This document shows positions 45,705 to 56,356 of a stretch of 64,000 nt of DNA, piece by piece. Source of the DNA: Pseudomonas fluorescens (GTDB lineage: Bacteria; Pseudomonadota; Gammaproteobacteria; Pseudomonadales; Pseudomonadaceae); the NCBI RefSeq assembly GCF_018614775.1, contig NZ_JAGGOF010000010.1:70769-134768 (forward strand), written 5' to 3'. Made by a program: the position numbers and the translations under genes. Each line of letters starts with the position of its first letter. Within the stretch, counting starts at the first letter, position 1. Below the pieces are notes generated by a model. That model made no database searches. It was given only the letters and a program-made list of their open reading frames with translations, and had not been told where the DNA came from.

Positions 45705-47399
45705 TTAATCCAAGCTGTGATCGCCTACTTCATCGAGACAGTCATGTTGGCGAAATTTATGATCGGTGAGATTTTCATCATGTTCGTACATGTTTTGCAT
45801 TGCGATCAACGTATTGTTTATTAAGCTGATCTCAAAAGCCAGTCTTTGCTCTGATAGGTTTTGTAGATAATTGATGCTGTTGGATAATCCGTCTAGATAA
45901 TCGATATCACTCAGATACCCTTCGCCCAAATAAAAGGGTTCAGTGAATTCAAGATTACCTACTTGGCTTTTTGCGTATGGAATGTCTAAATCTAAACATG
46001 CTTTTATTTCTGCGTCCAAAAAACCAACGGCCGGCGCAGTGTCGTTATCAAGTATTTTTTTTAGAAAAGCTCTTCGGTCTTCGCTGGAGGTCATTAATGA
46101 GGCATGAAGTGAACACTGAATGGCATAATGATATGTCGCTGTCGCTCTAGGGACGTATCTACACGGCAGATTTGCGAGAAGGCTGATTTTTTCGATAATC
46201 GACGCCTTTTGCTCGCTTACCAAACGAAAAAAACACTGGAATCCTTCTATTATTTCTTCCTGATATTCCCACGGTTTAACGGCGTCACCACTCTGATATA
46301 GAACATTTTGTCCCGGTAGGATTTTTACCCCATCCATACCAAAGTTGTCGTTGCCTTGTTTGTCTTTTATATGTTGGTATAGGTTTAAACTTACGTACTG
46401 CTCCTTTAAGCCTCCCAAAGCACTTAAGTCTACTCCTATTCCATCGGTTCCCTTCCAAGTCCAATTGGGAAGCATACTAGTTTGAGTGGAATTCCATCGT
46501 ATTTCTTTGGGTATGCTGCGGGTATTTAGAACGTTATAAAAAATTGTCTCGAGGTCGATAGGGATTGGGCTGTTTGCATGGGCGATAAGATTGTCAGATG
46601 TAATGTCGGATGCGGTGAATACGGTGCAGAAACCAAGTAAAAAGCCTGCTCTCTTATAGAATTGAGTCACTTGATCAGCAGACTCGGCTGACTGTTGTTC
46701 TACATACTGTGTCCACCCATGTGCTGGACCAATAATATAGCTAGGAATTGTCCAGTCGGCGTAGTCTTCACCTGCGCCATCAGATAGATTTGTTAGTAAT
46801 GTAGATGCCGCACACTCGAGCTCTAGGTTTCTTGGCTTATAAACTATTCGCTCTCCGTTACAAAACGTCAATATGCATACGGTTGCGGATCCGTTGTGAG
46901 TTTCGCCTTCTGAAACGTCACATCGCTTCAAGCTATGAGGCTGATGAATATTAACTATTTTGCATAAGGAGTTTTTGTCGGCGCAGAGGTTTTTTGCTAA
47001 GCGGAAGCTTTGATCGATAAAGTTATCTGTCATCTTTTCTAATAACCTATCTAGCTCCGGATAGGCTGTTAATATGTTCAGCAGGTAAGGTGCGGTTTTT
47101 TTTAGTATTTCATAATGTTCTCTGACTGTTATTTTTCCAAGAGGAACGGTTTTTTCCAAAATGTCACGTTCAGTGAATAGAACATTGTTTGATGCTGCTG
47201 TAATTCGGGAGGCTAAATTGCAAAGGAAGCCATTAATAATTGTCGACTTGTCGTTGTCGGACAGCCCATCAATGTCTTTAAATGCTTGTTTGCTTTGTTG
47301 TATGTAGTACGCGAGATACGGCCAGACAGGGCAGTCGGTATGTAGTTCGTTCATATCCGCTAGTGCGGACGCTCTTAAGAAGTCTAAAGGTTTTGTCAT
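45705..47399 (-). CDS. LanM dehydratase half (class II lanthipeptide synthetase)
   Basis: A 564-residue lipid-kinase-like dehydratase (DUF4135), the enzyme half that phosphorylates and then eliminates Ser/Thr in a precursor. Residues matching the enterococcal CylM active site keep exact spacing: Glu166 and His168 (ETHNG, for Asp-x-His), Lys188 (VYKPR), Asp265, Thr267, Asn270, Asp282 (SDITSDN...PIDLE), Arg414 and Thr420 (RYVPRAT). Thr267 replaces the usual His. The start has GGAG seven bases upstream and follows the precursor gene and a hairpin. It ends at TAA 45705-45707, in frame with the cyclase half; joined they would be about 976 residues, a normal LanM. AT-rich. Confidence 0.88.
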   Translation of the reverse strand: MTKPLDFLRASALADMNELHTDCPVWPYLAYYIQQSKQAFKDIDGLSDNDKSTIINGFLCNLASRITAASNNVLFTERDILEKTVPLGKITVREHYEILKKTAPYLLNILTAYPELDRLLEKMTDNFIDQSFRLAKNLCADKNSLCKIVNIHQPHSLKRCDVSEGETHNGSATVCILTFCNGERIVYKPRNLELECAASTLLTNLSDGAGEDYADWTIPSYIIGPAHGWTQYVEQQSAESADQVTQFYKRAGFLLGFCTVFTASDITSDNLIAHANSPIPIDLETIFYNVLNTRSIPKEIRWNSTQTSMLPNWTWKGTDGIGVDLSALGGLKEQYVSLNLYQHIKDKQGNDNFGMDGVKILPGQNVLYQSGDAVKPWEYQEEIIEGFQCFFRLVSEQKASIIEKISLLANLPCRYVPRATATYHYAIQCSLHASLMTSSEDRRAFLKKILDNDTAPAVGFLDAEIKACLDLDIPYAKSQVGNLEFTEPFYLGEGYLSDIDYLDGLSNSINYLQNLSEQRLAFEISLINNTLIAMQNMYEHDENLTDHKFRQHDCLDEVGDHSLD

Positions 47400-47422
47400 G
47401 ATTGCTCCGAAAAAATGTGGAA

Positions 47423-47445
47423 GTGGCCGACAGTGGGTCGGCCAC
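47423..47445 (-). terminator. Attenuator-like hairpin between precursor and lanM
   Basis: GTGGCCGAC and GTCGGCCAC pair over a five-base loop. On the minus strand six bases separate the stem from a TTTTTT run. Its place between precursor and modification gene is typical of lantibiotic operons, where it holds down enzyme expression relative to the peptide. Confidence 0.7.
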
Positions 47446-47456
47446 CTATTTAACGA

Positions 47457-47639
47457 TTAGCCGTATGTGGCAAAGCAGCATTGGTTCCAACACTGAGTGC
47501 AGCAACTTGTGCACGGGCGAGTACCACTCGATGCGGCAGTCAGATTGCTATAGGCCTGAATAACCAGTGACGAAATTGGAGCACTGGCAGTGAACAGACT
47601 TGTTCGGGCGCACTGAATGGCTTGCAAGTCAATTTGCAT
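47457..47639 (-). CDS. Cysteine-rich candidate lanthipeptide precursor
   Basis: A 60-residue peptide, first gene of the operon. The ATG at 47639 has GAGG six bases upstream. The leader region (1-40) is unusual: almost uncharged, rich in Ser/Thr (SLFTASAPISSL, SNLTAASS) and without a double-glycine. The last 18 residues, from Cys43, are CTSCCTQCWNQCCFATYG, with six Cys spaced C-x2-CC-x2-C-x3-CC; another Cys is at position 10. Cys exceed the Ser/Thr in this tail, so either upstream Ser/Thr serve as partners or disulfides form. I recognise no known family; the role as substrate of the adjoining LanM is inferred from position and composition. Confidence 0.75.
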   Translation of the reverse strand: MQIDLQAIQCARTSLFTASAPISSLVIQAYSNLTAASSGTRPCTSCCTQCWNQCCFATYG

Positions 47640-48140
47640 GTATATACCTCAATATTATCCTTATTGGGTTTGGCTGAACCGCGCTCTTATTCACGGTTTA
47701 GTTATTGCGGGTGGGCTTACTGGGAAATTGACGTTAGGAGCTATCCATATAAAATCCTCGCTATAAGTTTTTGGGGCTGACAAAGTCTTTCCAAGGTTTT
47801 TTTTGCGGTGTGGATATTGTTCTGAATGTCTAGTTATAGATATTAGTCCCGGTAAAATTAGAATCAATCGGAAACGGCCGGTATAGTCGAGTGAAATTTG
47901 TAATTTTAGTGTGAGGTCTGATGATCTATATGTGTGGGTGGTTTCTTTGTCTCAAGCGTGTTTGTAGGAGGCGGCGTAGGATAGTTCTGAGTGGGAAGAA
48001 GGGTTGGTTGAGATCAATTCAGGAAAAACGATTCAAGTGCCTGAATAGTTGATACATTTCTCCTTTGCCTACTGTTCATCGCAACCAAGACCCGGCAAGC
48101 TCGGTCCAACCCACATTCATGGAATGTCCCGGAGGGTCGG
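47640..48140. other. Upstream region of the island operon
   Basis: About 500 bases, AT-rich on its left part, with no convincing gene. A possible minus-strand promoter (TTGATT, 16 bases, TAATAT) is at 47840-47867 with a leader of about 200 bases to the precursor. A 43-codon frame at 47921-48052 (+) is Arg/Lys-rich and unsupported. Confidence 0.35.
47840..47867 (-). promoter_or_regulatory. Candidate promoter of the peptide operon
   Basis: On the minus strand TTGATT (47862-47867) and TAATAT (47840-47845) are separated by 16 bases. Each hexamer matches the sigma-70 consensus at four of six positions. No other better pair was found nearer to the precursor. Confidence 0.3.
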
Positions 48141-50063
48141 ATGGTGCAGTTGTGTTCAATCGAGCAGGCGGTGGAGGATGTGCTTGAGCGCCTGCCCGCG
48201 CATATCCACCTCGGCATGCCGCTGGGGCTGGGCAAGCCCAATCTGTTTGCCAACGCGCTGTACCGGCGCATCGCCCAGATGCCCGAGCGACAGCTGACGA
48301 TCTACACGGCGCTGAGCCTGGGTCGGCCCAACCTGGGCGATGGCTTGCAGAAGCGCTTCCTCGAGCCGTTTATCGAGCGGGTCTTCGGCGACTACCCCGA
48401 ACTGGATTACCTCGCGGATCTGCAGCAGGACAGCTTGCCGGCGAACATTCGCGTCGAGCAGTTCTTCATGCAGCCCGGCAGCCTGTTGAACAGTGTGTCG
48501 GCCCAGCAAAACTACGTCAGCAGCAACTACAGCCACGCGGCCCGGGACATCAACGCCGCCGGCTTGAATCTGGTGGCGCAGTTGGTGGCAAGCGATCCGC
48601 AACACCCGGATCGCCTGAGCCTGAGCTGCAACCCGGACATCACCCTGGACCTGCTGCCGATGATCGCCAAACGGCGGGCGGCCGGGGAGACCATCCTGCT
48701 GGTCGGCCAGGTGCACAGCGACTTGCCCTACATGCCGGGCGACGCCGAAGTCGGCATCGACGGTTTCGACCTGCTGATCGACGAGAAGGACAACCACACG
48801 CTGTTTTCCACGCCGAACATGCCGGTGGGGTTTCAGGATCATTTTATCGGCCTGCACGCCAGTACCCTGGTGCGCGACGGTGGCACCTTGCAGATCGGCA
48901 TCGGTTCAATGGGCGACGCGTTGACGGCGGCGCTGCTGGCGCGTCAGGCCGATAACGTCGGTTACCAGGCGTTGCTGGCAGACCTGAATCTCAGTCAATG
49001 GGCCCAATTGATCGAGCGCGAAGGTGGCATCGAACCGTTTGCCAAAGGGCTGTACGGCTGCAGTGAGATGTTCGTCAACGGCTTGCTGGTGCTGGCGGAG
49101 GCCGGGATCATCCGGCGCAGGGTCTACCCCGACGAGCCCACCCAGGAACAAGCCAACGCTGGGACCCTCGACGAAGCGGCGCAGCCCGACGGCATCTGCA
49201 TACACGGCGGGTTCTTCCTCGGCCCACGCAGTTTTTACCAGCGCTTGCATGAGTTGCCCCAGAGCCGGCGGCTCGAATTCAACATGACGCGGATCAGCTA
49301 CATCAACGAGCTCTACGGCCAGGAACGCCTCAAGCGCTTGCAGCGACTCGATGCACGCTTCATCAACACGGTTTTCACCATGACCCTGTTGGGCGCGGGC
49401 GTGGCCGATCAGTTGGAAGACGGTCGGGTACTCAGCGGCGTAGGCGGGCAGTACAACTTCGTTGCCCAGGGCCACGCGCTGGAGGGCGGCCGTTCGATCC
49501 TGCTGTTGCGCAGCTGGCGTGAGGCCGGCGGCGAGATCAGCTCGAACATCGTCTGGGAGTACGGCCACTGCACGATTCCCCGGCACCTGCGGGACATCGT
49601 GGTGACCGAGTACGGCATCGCCGACCTGCGGGGCAAGACGGATGCCGCGGTGATCGAGGCGTTGCTGAACATCAGCGACTCACGCTTTCAGCCGGGGCTG
49701 ATCGAGCAGGCGCAGAATGCCGGCAAGCTGCCGAAGGAGTTCCGCCTCGATCCGCGATTCGCCGACAACACCTCGCAGCGTTTGCAGGCGATCCAGGCAC
49801 GGCATCCGAACCTGTTTCCCGAGTACCCGCTGGGTTCTGACTTCGACGGCGTAGAGCGCGACCTGTTGCGGGCGCTGAACTGGCTCAAGAGCAAGTTCAA
49901 GCTCAGCGAGATGTTGGAGTTGGGCAAGGCGGCCCTGGACGCGCCGGAGCCCTCGGCGTTCGAGGAACATCTGGAGCGGATGCAGCTGGTGAGCACTGAC
50001 GGGATTAAGGAAGACCTGTTCCAGCGCCTGTTGCTGGCGGGGCTCAAGGCCACCGCGCAATAA
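48141..50063 (+). CDS. Acetyl-CoA hydrolase/transferase family protein
   Basis: A 640-residue protein. The N-terminal domain contains LGMPLGLGKPNLFANALY and YTALSLGRPNLGDGLQ, and the C-terminal half carries the family signatures GIGSMGDALTAALLARQ, VLSGVGGQYNFVAQGHALEGGRS and VTEYGIADLRGKTDAAVIEALL. Enzymes of this family move CoA between acetate, succinate, propionate and others, or hydrolyse acetyl-CoA; the exact reaction is open. The ATG has GGAGGG six bases ahead. It is the first GC-rich gene after the island. Confidence 0.85.
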   Translation: MVQLCSIEQAVEDVLERLPAHIHLGMPLGLGKPNLFANALYRRIAQMPERQLTIYTALSLGRPNLGDGLQKRFLEPFIERVFGDYPELDYLADLQQDSLPANIRVEQFFMQPGSLLNSVSAQQNYVSSNYSHAARDINAAGLNLVAQLVASDPQHPDRLSLSCNPDITLDLLPMIAKRRAAGETILLVGQVHSDLPYMPGDAEVGIDGFDLLIDEKDNHTLFSTPNMPVGFQDHFIGLHASTLVRDGGTLQIGIGSMGDALTAALLARQADNVGYQALLADLNLSQWAQLIEREGGIEPFAKGLYGCSEMFVNGLLVLAEAGIIRRRVYPDEPTQEQANAGTLDEAAQPDGICIHGGFFLGPRSFYQRLHELPQSRRLEFNMTRISYINELYGQERLKRLQRLDARFINTVFTMTLLGAGVADQLEDGRVLSGVGGQYNFVAQGHALEGGRSILLLRSWREAGGEISSNIVWEYGHCTIPRHLRDIVVTEYGIADLRGKTDAAVIEALLNISDSRFQPGLIEQAQNAGKLPKEFRLDPRFADNTSQRLQAIQARHPNLFPEYPLGSDFDGVERDLLRALNWLKSKFKLSEMLELGKAALDAPEPSAFEEHLERMQLVSTDGIKEDLFQRLLLAGLKATAQ

Positions 50064-50081
50064 CCGCCATCCGCAACCTCT

Positions 50082-50170
50082 TGTGGGAGCGGGCTTGCTC
50101 GCGAATGCGGTGTGTCAGCCAGAAATATTTTGACTGACACACCGCATTCGCGAGCAAGCCCGCTCCCACA
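50082..50170. repeat. REP inverted pair
   Basis: Facing REP copies between convergent acetyl-CoA hydrolase and xpt genes. Confidence 0.9.
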
Positions 50171-50186
50171 TCGATCAGTGGTGGGG

Positions 50187-52824
<2,638 letters not shown>

Positions 52825-53097
52825 GACAGGGTCAGGGAGTCGTTTGCAAATGGGCCGGCATTTTAACAGGCTCAGAGAATTGTGCTGCTCTGTCCGACTT
52901 GTGACGCACACAGGATTGTCATTTGCCGCTTTTGCCACTTTCACGCAGGATGTGGGGTGTATTGGCGTCTAACGTACGACTTCGAATGGAAGAAAATCCG
53001 CCGCAAATACGTGTTTGAGAAGCATTGGCATTGGTCATTGCCCACCGGCAGGTCATAATGCCCGCGCCAACCACCTTGCAGAGTCTAGGGAGTCAGC

Positions 53098-54768
53098 TTG
53101 TCAACGCCTGTCGAACCCTTGCGTTTGCTGTTATTGGCCGAAACGCCTGAGTGGTCAGCGATCTTGCGCGAGTGCCTGGCGCCCCTGGGGCCCTCGATCG
53201 TGTTGATCAGTGCACCCAGCTGGGAGTCCGTCAGCAGCCTGTTCGAAGACAACCGCAATGCGATACTGCTGACAATTGCCGCATTGCAGCCGGCGCCGGG
53301 TCGTTGCCGTTTGCCGACTGTCCTGTTGCTCGAGCACGAACCGGCGACTCCCCCCGACGGAGTCAGCGACTGGCTGGCGCATGATGCCCTCGATACCGCG
53401 ACCCTGCGTCGTTGCCTGCGCCATGTGCGCGAACGCGGCGTGCTGGAAAACACTTTGCAGCGCCTCGCCGAACAGGACCCACTGACCGGCATCGCCAACC
53501 GCCAGGGATTCCAGACCCTGCTGGCGGCACGCCTGGCTGAAAACGATGGGCGTGGCCTGGCCCTCGGTCACCTGGACCTGGACAACTTTCGCCACGCCAA
53601 CGACGCCCTCGGCCACCAGGCCGGCGACCGCTTGATTCTGCAGGTCGTGTCGCGGCTCAAGGGCTCGCTTGAGGCCGGCGATCAACTGGCGCGACTGGGC
53701 AGCGATGAATTCGCCCTGCTGATCGACACCCGTCGCGCGCCCCAGCGGGCCGAGTGGATGGCCGAGCGTATTACCGAAGCCATGGCCGAACCTTATTGGG
53801 TCGATGGTGAGAGCCTGCTGATCGGTTGCAGCCTGGGCATTGCCCATGCGCGTGCCCAGGCGGGCGCCGACCCCTTGATGTGGCATGCCCATATTGCCAT
53901 GCAGCAGGCCAAGAGCACCCAAGGCTGTACCTTTCACATCTTCAACGAACGCATCAATCGCAATGCCCGCAGTCTCGCCGATCTGGAAAGCGAACTGCGT
54001 CGGGCGCTGCGTCGCGACGAGCTGGAGCTGCATTACCAACCCCGGTTGAACCTCGACGGCGGCACCATCGTCGGCCTCGAAGCCCTGGTGCGCTGGCGTC
54101 ACAGCGAGCGTGGCCTGCTGCCGCCGAGTGAGTTCGTGCCGCTGGCCGAGCAGAGCGGCCTGATCGTGCCGCTGGGCTACTGGGTGATTTCCCGGGCGCT
54201 GCGGGACATGCAGGCATTGCGTGAGCGGGGGCTGGCGCCATTGCACATGGCGGTCAACCTGTCGTTCAGGCAGTTCCAGGACAGCCAGTTGCTGTCGACC
54301 CTGAGCAGGCTGATCGCCGAACGCGGGGTCGAGGCGCAATGGCTGGAATTCGAACTGACCGAAACCGCCGTGATGCGTCGCAGCGAATTGGTCAAGCAGA
54401 CCATGGATGCGCTGGGGCGGCTGGGCGTGCGCTTTTCCCTGGACGACTTTGGCACCGGGTTCTCCTCGTTCGTGCACCTCAACAGCCTGCCGATCGCCTT
54501 GCTGAAGATCGACAAGAGTTTTGTCGGTGGAATGGAGCAACGCGAAGAAAACCGCAAGCTGGTCCACGCCATGATCAACCTGGCCCACAACCTCAAGCTG
54601 GAAGTGGTAGCGGAGGGGGTGGAAACCCGGGAACAACTGGATTTGCTCCGGGGTTTCGGTTGCGACCAGGTGCAGGGCTTCCTGATCAGCAAACCGCTGC
54701 CGTTGCCTGAGTTGGTTGACTACCTGACGCTTGACGGCAGCCAGCAATCGACGCTGGAGATCAGATGA
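53098..54768 (+). CDS. GGDEF-EAL protein, likely c-di-GMP phosphodiesterase (ProE-like)
   Basis: A 556-residue cytoplasmic protein. The N-terminal 120 residues look like a degenerate response-receiver. The GGDEF domain has an altered site, LGSDEF, so synthesis of c-di-GMP is doubtful. The EAL domain keeps its catalytic set: EALVRWRH, NLSFRQF, EFELTETAV, LDDFGTGFSS, KIDKSFV, EGVET and QGFLISKPL. The start is TTG at 53098 with AGGGAG eight bases ahead. Position next to rep and sequence suggest the P. aeruginosa ProE (PA5295) orthologue, which lowers c-di-GMP and affects matrix production. Confidence 0.9.
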   Translation: MSTPVEPLRLLLLAETPEWSAILRECLAPLGPSIVLISAPSWESVSSLFEDNRNAILLTIAALQPAPGRCRLPTVLLLEHEPATPPDGVSDWLAHDALDTATLRRCLRHVRERGVLENTLQRLAEQDPLTGIANRQGFQTLLAARLAENDGRGLALGHLDLDNFRHANDALGHQAGDRLILQVVSRLKGSLEAGDQLARLGSDEFALLIDTRRAPQRAEWMAERITEAMAEPYWVDGESLLIGCSLGIAHARAQAGADPLMWHAHIAMQQAKSTQGCTFHIFNERINRNARSLADLESELRRALRRDELELHYQPRLNLDGGTIVGLEALVRWRHSERGLLPPSEFVPLAEQSGLIVPLGYWVISRALRDMQALRERGLAPLHMAVNLSFRQFQDSQLLSTLSRLIAERGVEAQWLEFELTETAVMRRSELVKQTMDALGRLGVRFSLDDFGTGFSSFVHLNSLPIALLKIDKSFVGGMEQREENRKLVHAMINLAHNLKLEVVAEGVETREQLDLLRGFGCDQVQGFLISKPLPLPELVDYLTLDGSQQSTLEIR

Positions 54769-54805
54769 GACACCGTCCTGTGGGCCCGCTCCCACAAGGG
54801 GGATT

Positions 54806-56206
54806 TCACTCGGCCTGGATGACGGCGAAACCCCGCCGCCCCGGCTCGCGCCTGATCATCCGTTTCATCTTCCACTCGAATGCCAGCGTCAGGCTCACGG
54901 CCGCGCAAGCCAGCCCCAGGGCCAGGCCCCACCAGACACCGGTCGCGCCCCAGTTCAGGTGGAAGGCCATCCACCAGGCCGCCGGCGCGCCGATCAGCCA
55001 ATAGCAGCCCAGGCCGACCAAGAAGGTGGTCTTGGCGTCCTTGAGACCGCGTATGCAGCCCATGGCGATGGTTTGCGTGCCGTCGAACAGCTCGAACCAT
55101 GCGGCCACGGCCAGCAGGCTCACGGCCAGGTTGATCACGTCGCGAAACGCCGGATCCTTGTGGTCAAGGAACAGACCGATCAATTCATGGGGGAGCAGCC
55201 AGAACACCATGGCGAACGCCAGCATCGTGGCCCCGCCAAAGCCGATCCCGACCCGTCCGGCCAGGCGCGCCATCGGCAATTGCCCGGCGCCATAGTGCTG
55301 ACCGATGCGCATGGTGATGGCGTAGGACATGCCTGCCGGGACCATGAACGCCACCGAGACGATCTGCAGGGCAATCTGGTGGGCCGCCAGCGGTGTGCTG
55401 CCCATGGTACCCATGCACAGCGCGGCAAACGCGAACAGCCCGACTTCCACCGCGTAAGTACCACCAATGGGCAGGCCCAGGCGCCACAGTTCCTTGACGT
55501 ATTGACGGTTGGGCCGGGACAGGCCGTCCAGCAGCGGATAGGCCCGGTACGCCGGGTGCCGGTAAATGTGCCAGGCCAGCGCCAGGGCCATGCAGTTGGC
55601 GACGATGGCCGTGACCAGGCCGATGCCCATCAGGCCGAGTTTCGGCAGGCCGAACAGGCCGGTAATGAGCGCGTAATTGAGCAGGAAGTTGGCCACCGTA
55701 CCGCCGAGGCTGATCACCATGACCGGCGTGGCCCGGCCGATGGCGCTGGTGAAGCCGCGCAGGGCCATGAAGCTCAAGTAGCCGGGCAGGGCGAACGGCA
55801 GCGCCAGCAGGAATTGGCCGGCGGACTGGACGTTGGTTTCCGTCTGGCCGAACAGCAGCAAGACCGGCTTGAGATTCCACATCAATAAACCGGCCACCAG
55901 CGCCATCAGCCACGCCAGCCATAGCCCCGCCTGAGTCAACCGGGTGGCACCTTCAACGTCTCCGGCGCCTTGGCGGATCGCCACCAACGTGCCCACCGCC
56001 GCGATCACGCCGATGCAGAAAATCGACACGAACGAATAACTGGCCGCCCCGAGCCCGCCTCCAGCGAGTGCTTCGGGGCTCAGGCGCGCCATCATCACGG
56101 TGTCGGTCAGCACCATCAGCATGTGCGCCAATTGTGAGGCAATCAGCGGTCCCGCCAACCGCAGGATGGCCCCGAGTTCGGTCCGCACCGGATGCTTCAT
56201 GATCAT
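54806..56206 (-). CDS. MATE family multidrug efflux transporter (NorM-type)
   Basis: A 466-residue inner-membrane exporter with about twelve helices in two similar halves. Family segments are LAGPLIASQLAHMLMVLTDTVMMARLSP, GIGLVTAIVANCMALALA and PAGMSYAITMRIGQHYGAGQL. It would expel cationic drugs using sodium or proton gradients. AGGAG is four bases before ATG 56206 and ten before ATG 56200, so either may be used. Divergent from the LysR gene. A REP remnant lies after its end. Confidence 0.92.
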   Translation of the reverse strand: MIMKHPVRTELGAILRLAGPLIASQLAHMLMVLTDTVMMARLSPEALAGGGLGAASYSFVSIFCIGVIAAVGTLVAIRQGAGDVEGATRLTQAGLWLAWLMALVAGLLMWNLKPVLLLFGQTETNVQSAGQFLLALPFALPGYLSFMALRGFTSAIGRATPVMVISLGGTVANFLLNYALITGLFGLPKLGLMGIGLVTAIVANCMALALAWHIYRHPAYRAYPLLDGLSRPNRQYVKELWRLGLPIGGTYAVEVGLFAFAALCMGTMGSTPLAAHQIALQIVSVAFMVPAGMSYAITMRIGQHYGAGQLPMARLAGRVGIGFGGATMLAFAMVFWLLPHELIGLFLDHKDPAFRDVINLAVSLLAVAAWFELFDGTQTIAMGCIRGLKDAKTTFLVGLGCYWLIGAPAAWWMAFHLNWGATGVWWGLALGLACAAVSLTLAFEWKMKRMIRREPGRRGFAVIQAE

Positions 56207-56356
56207 CACGCTCCTTGTTCAGACGAGGCAGTAAAGCGACGATTCTCGGCCCTCGTGGCGATGGGCACAAAAGGATAATAGCGATCGCTGGCATGATTAA
56301 AACTCATGCAGCTGAACTTCTGGTAGGGTCCGTCCATTGCTATGGGAGCTTTGCTG

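Noticed and set aside
47921..48052. A 43-codon plus-strand ORF upstream of the acetyl-CoA hydrolase gene
   Set aside because: Arg/Lys-rich, no recognised family, and a GAGG only four bases before its ATG; too weak to call a gene or a second precursor.
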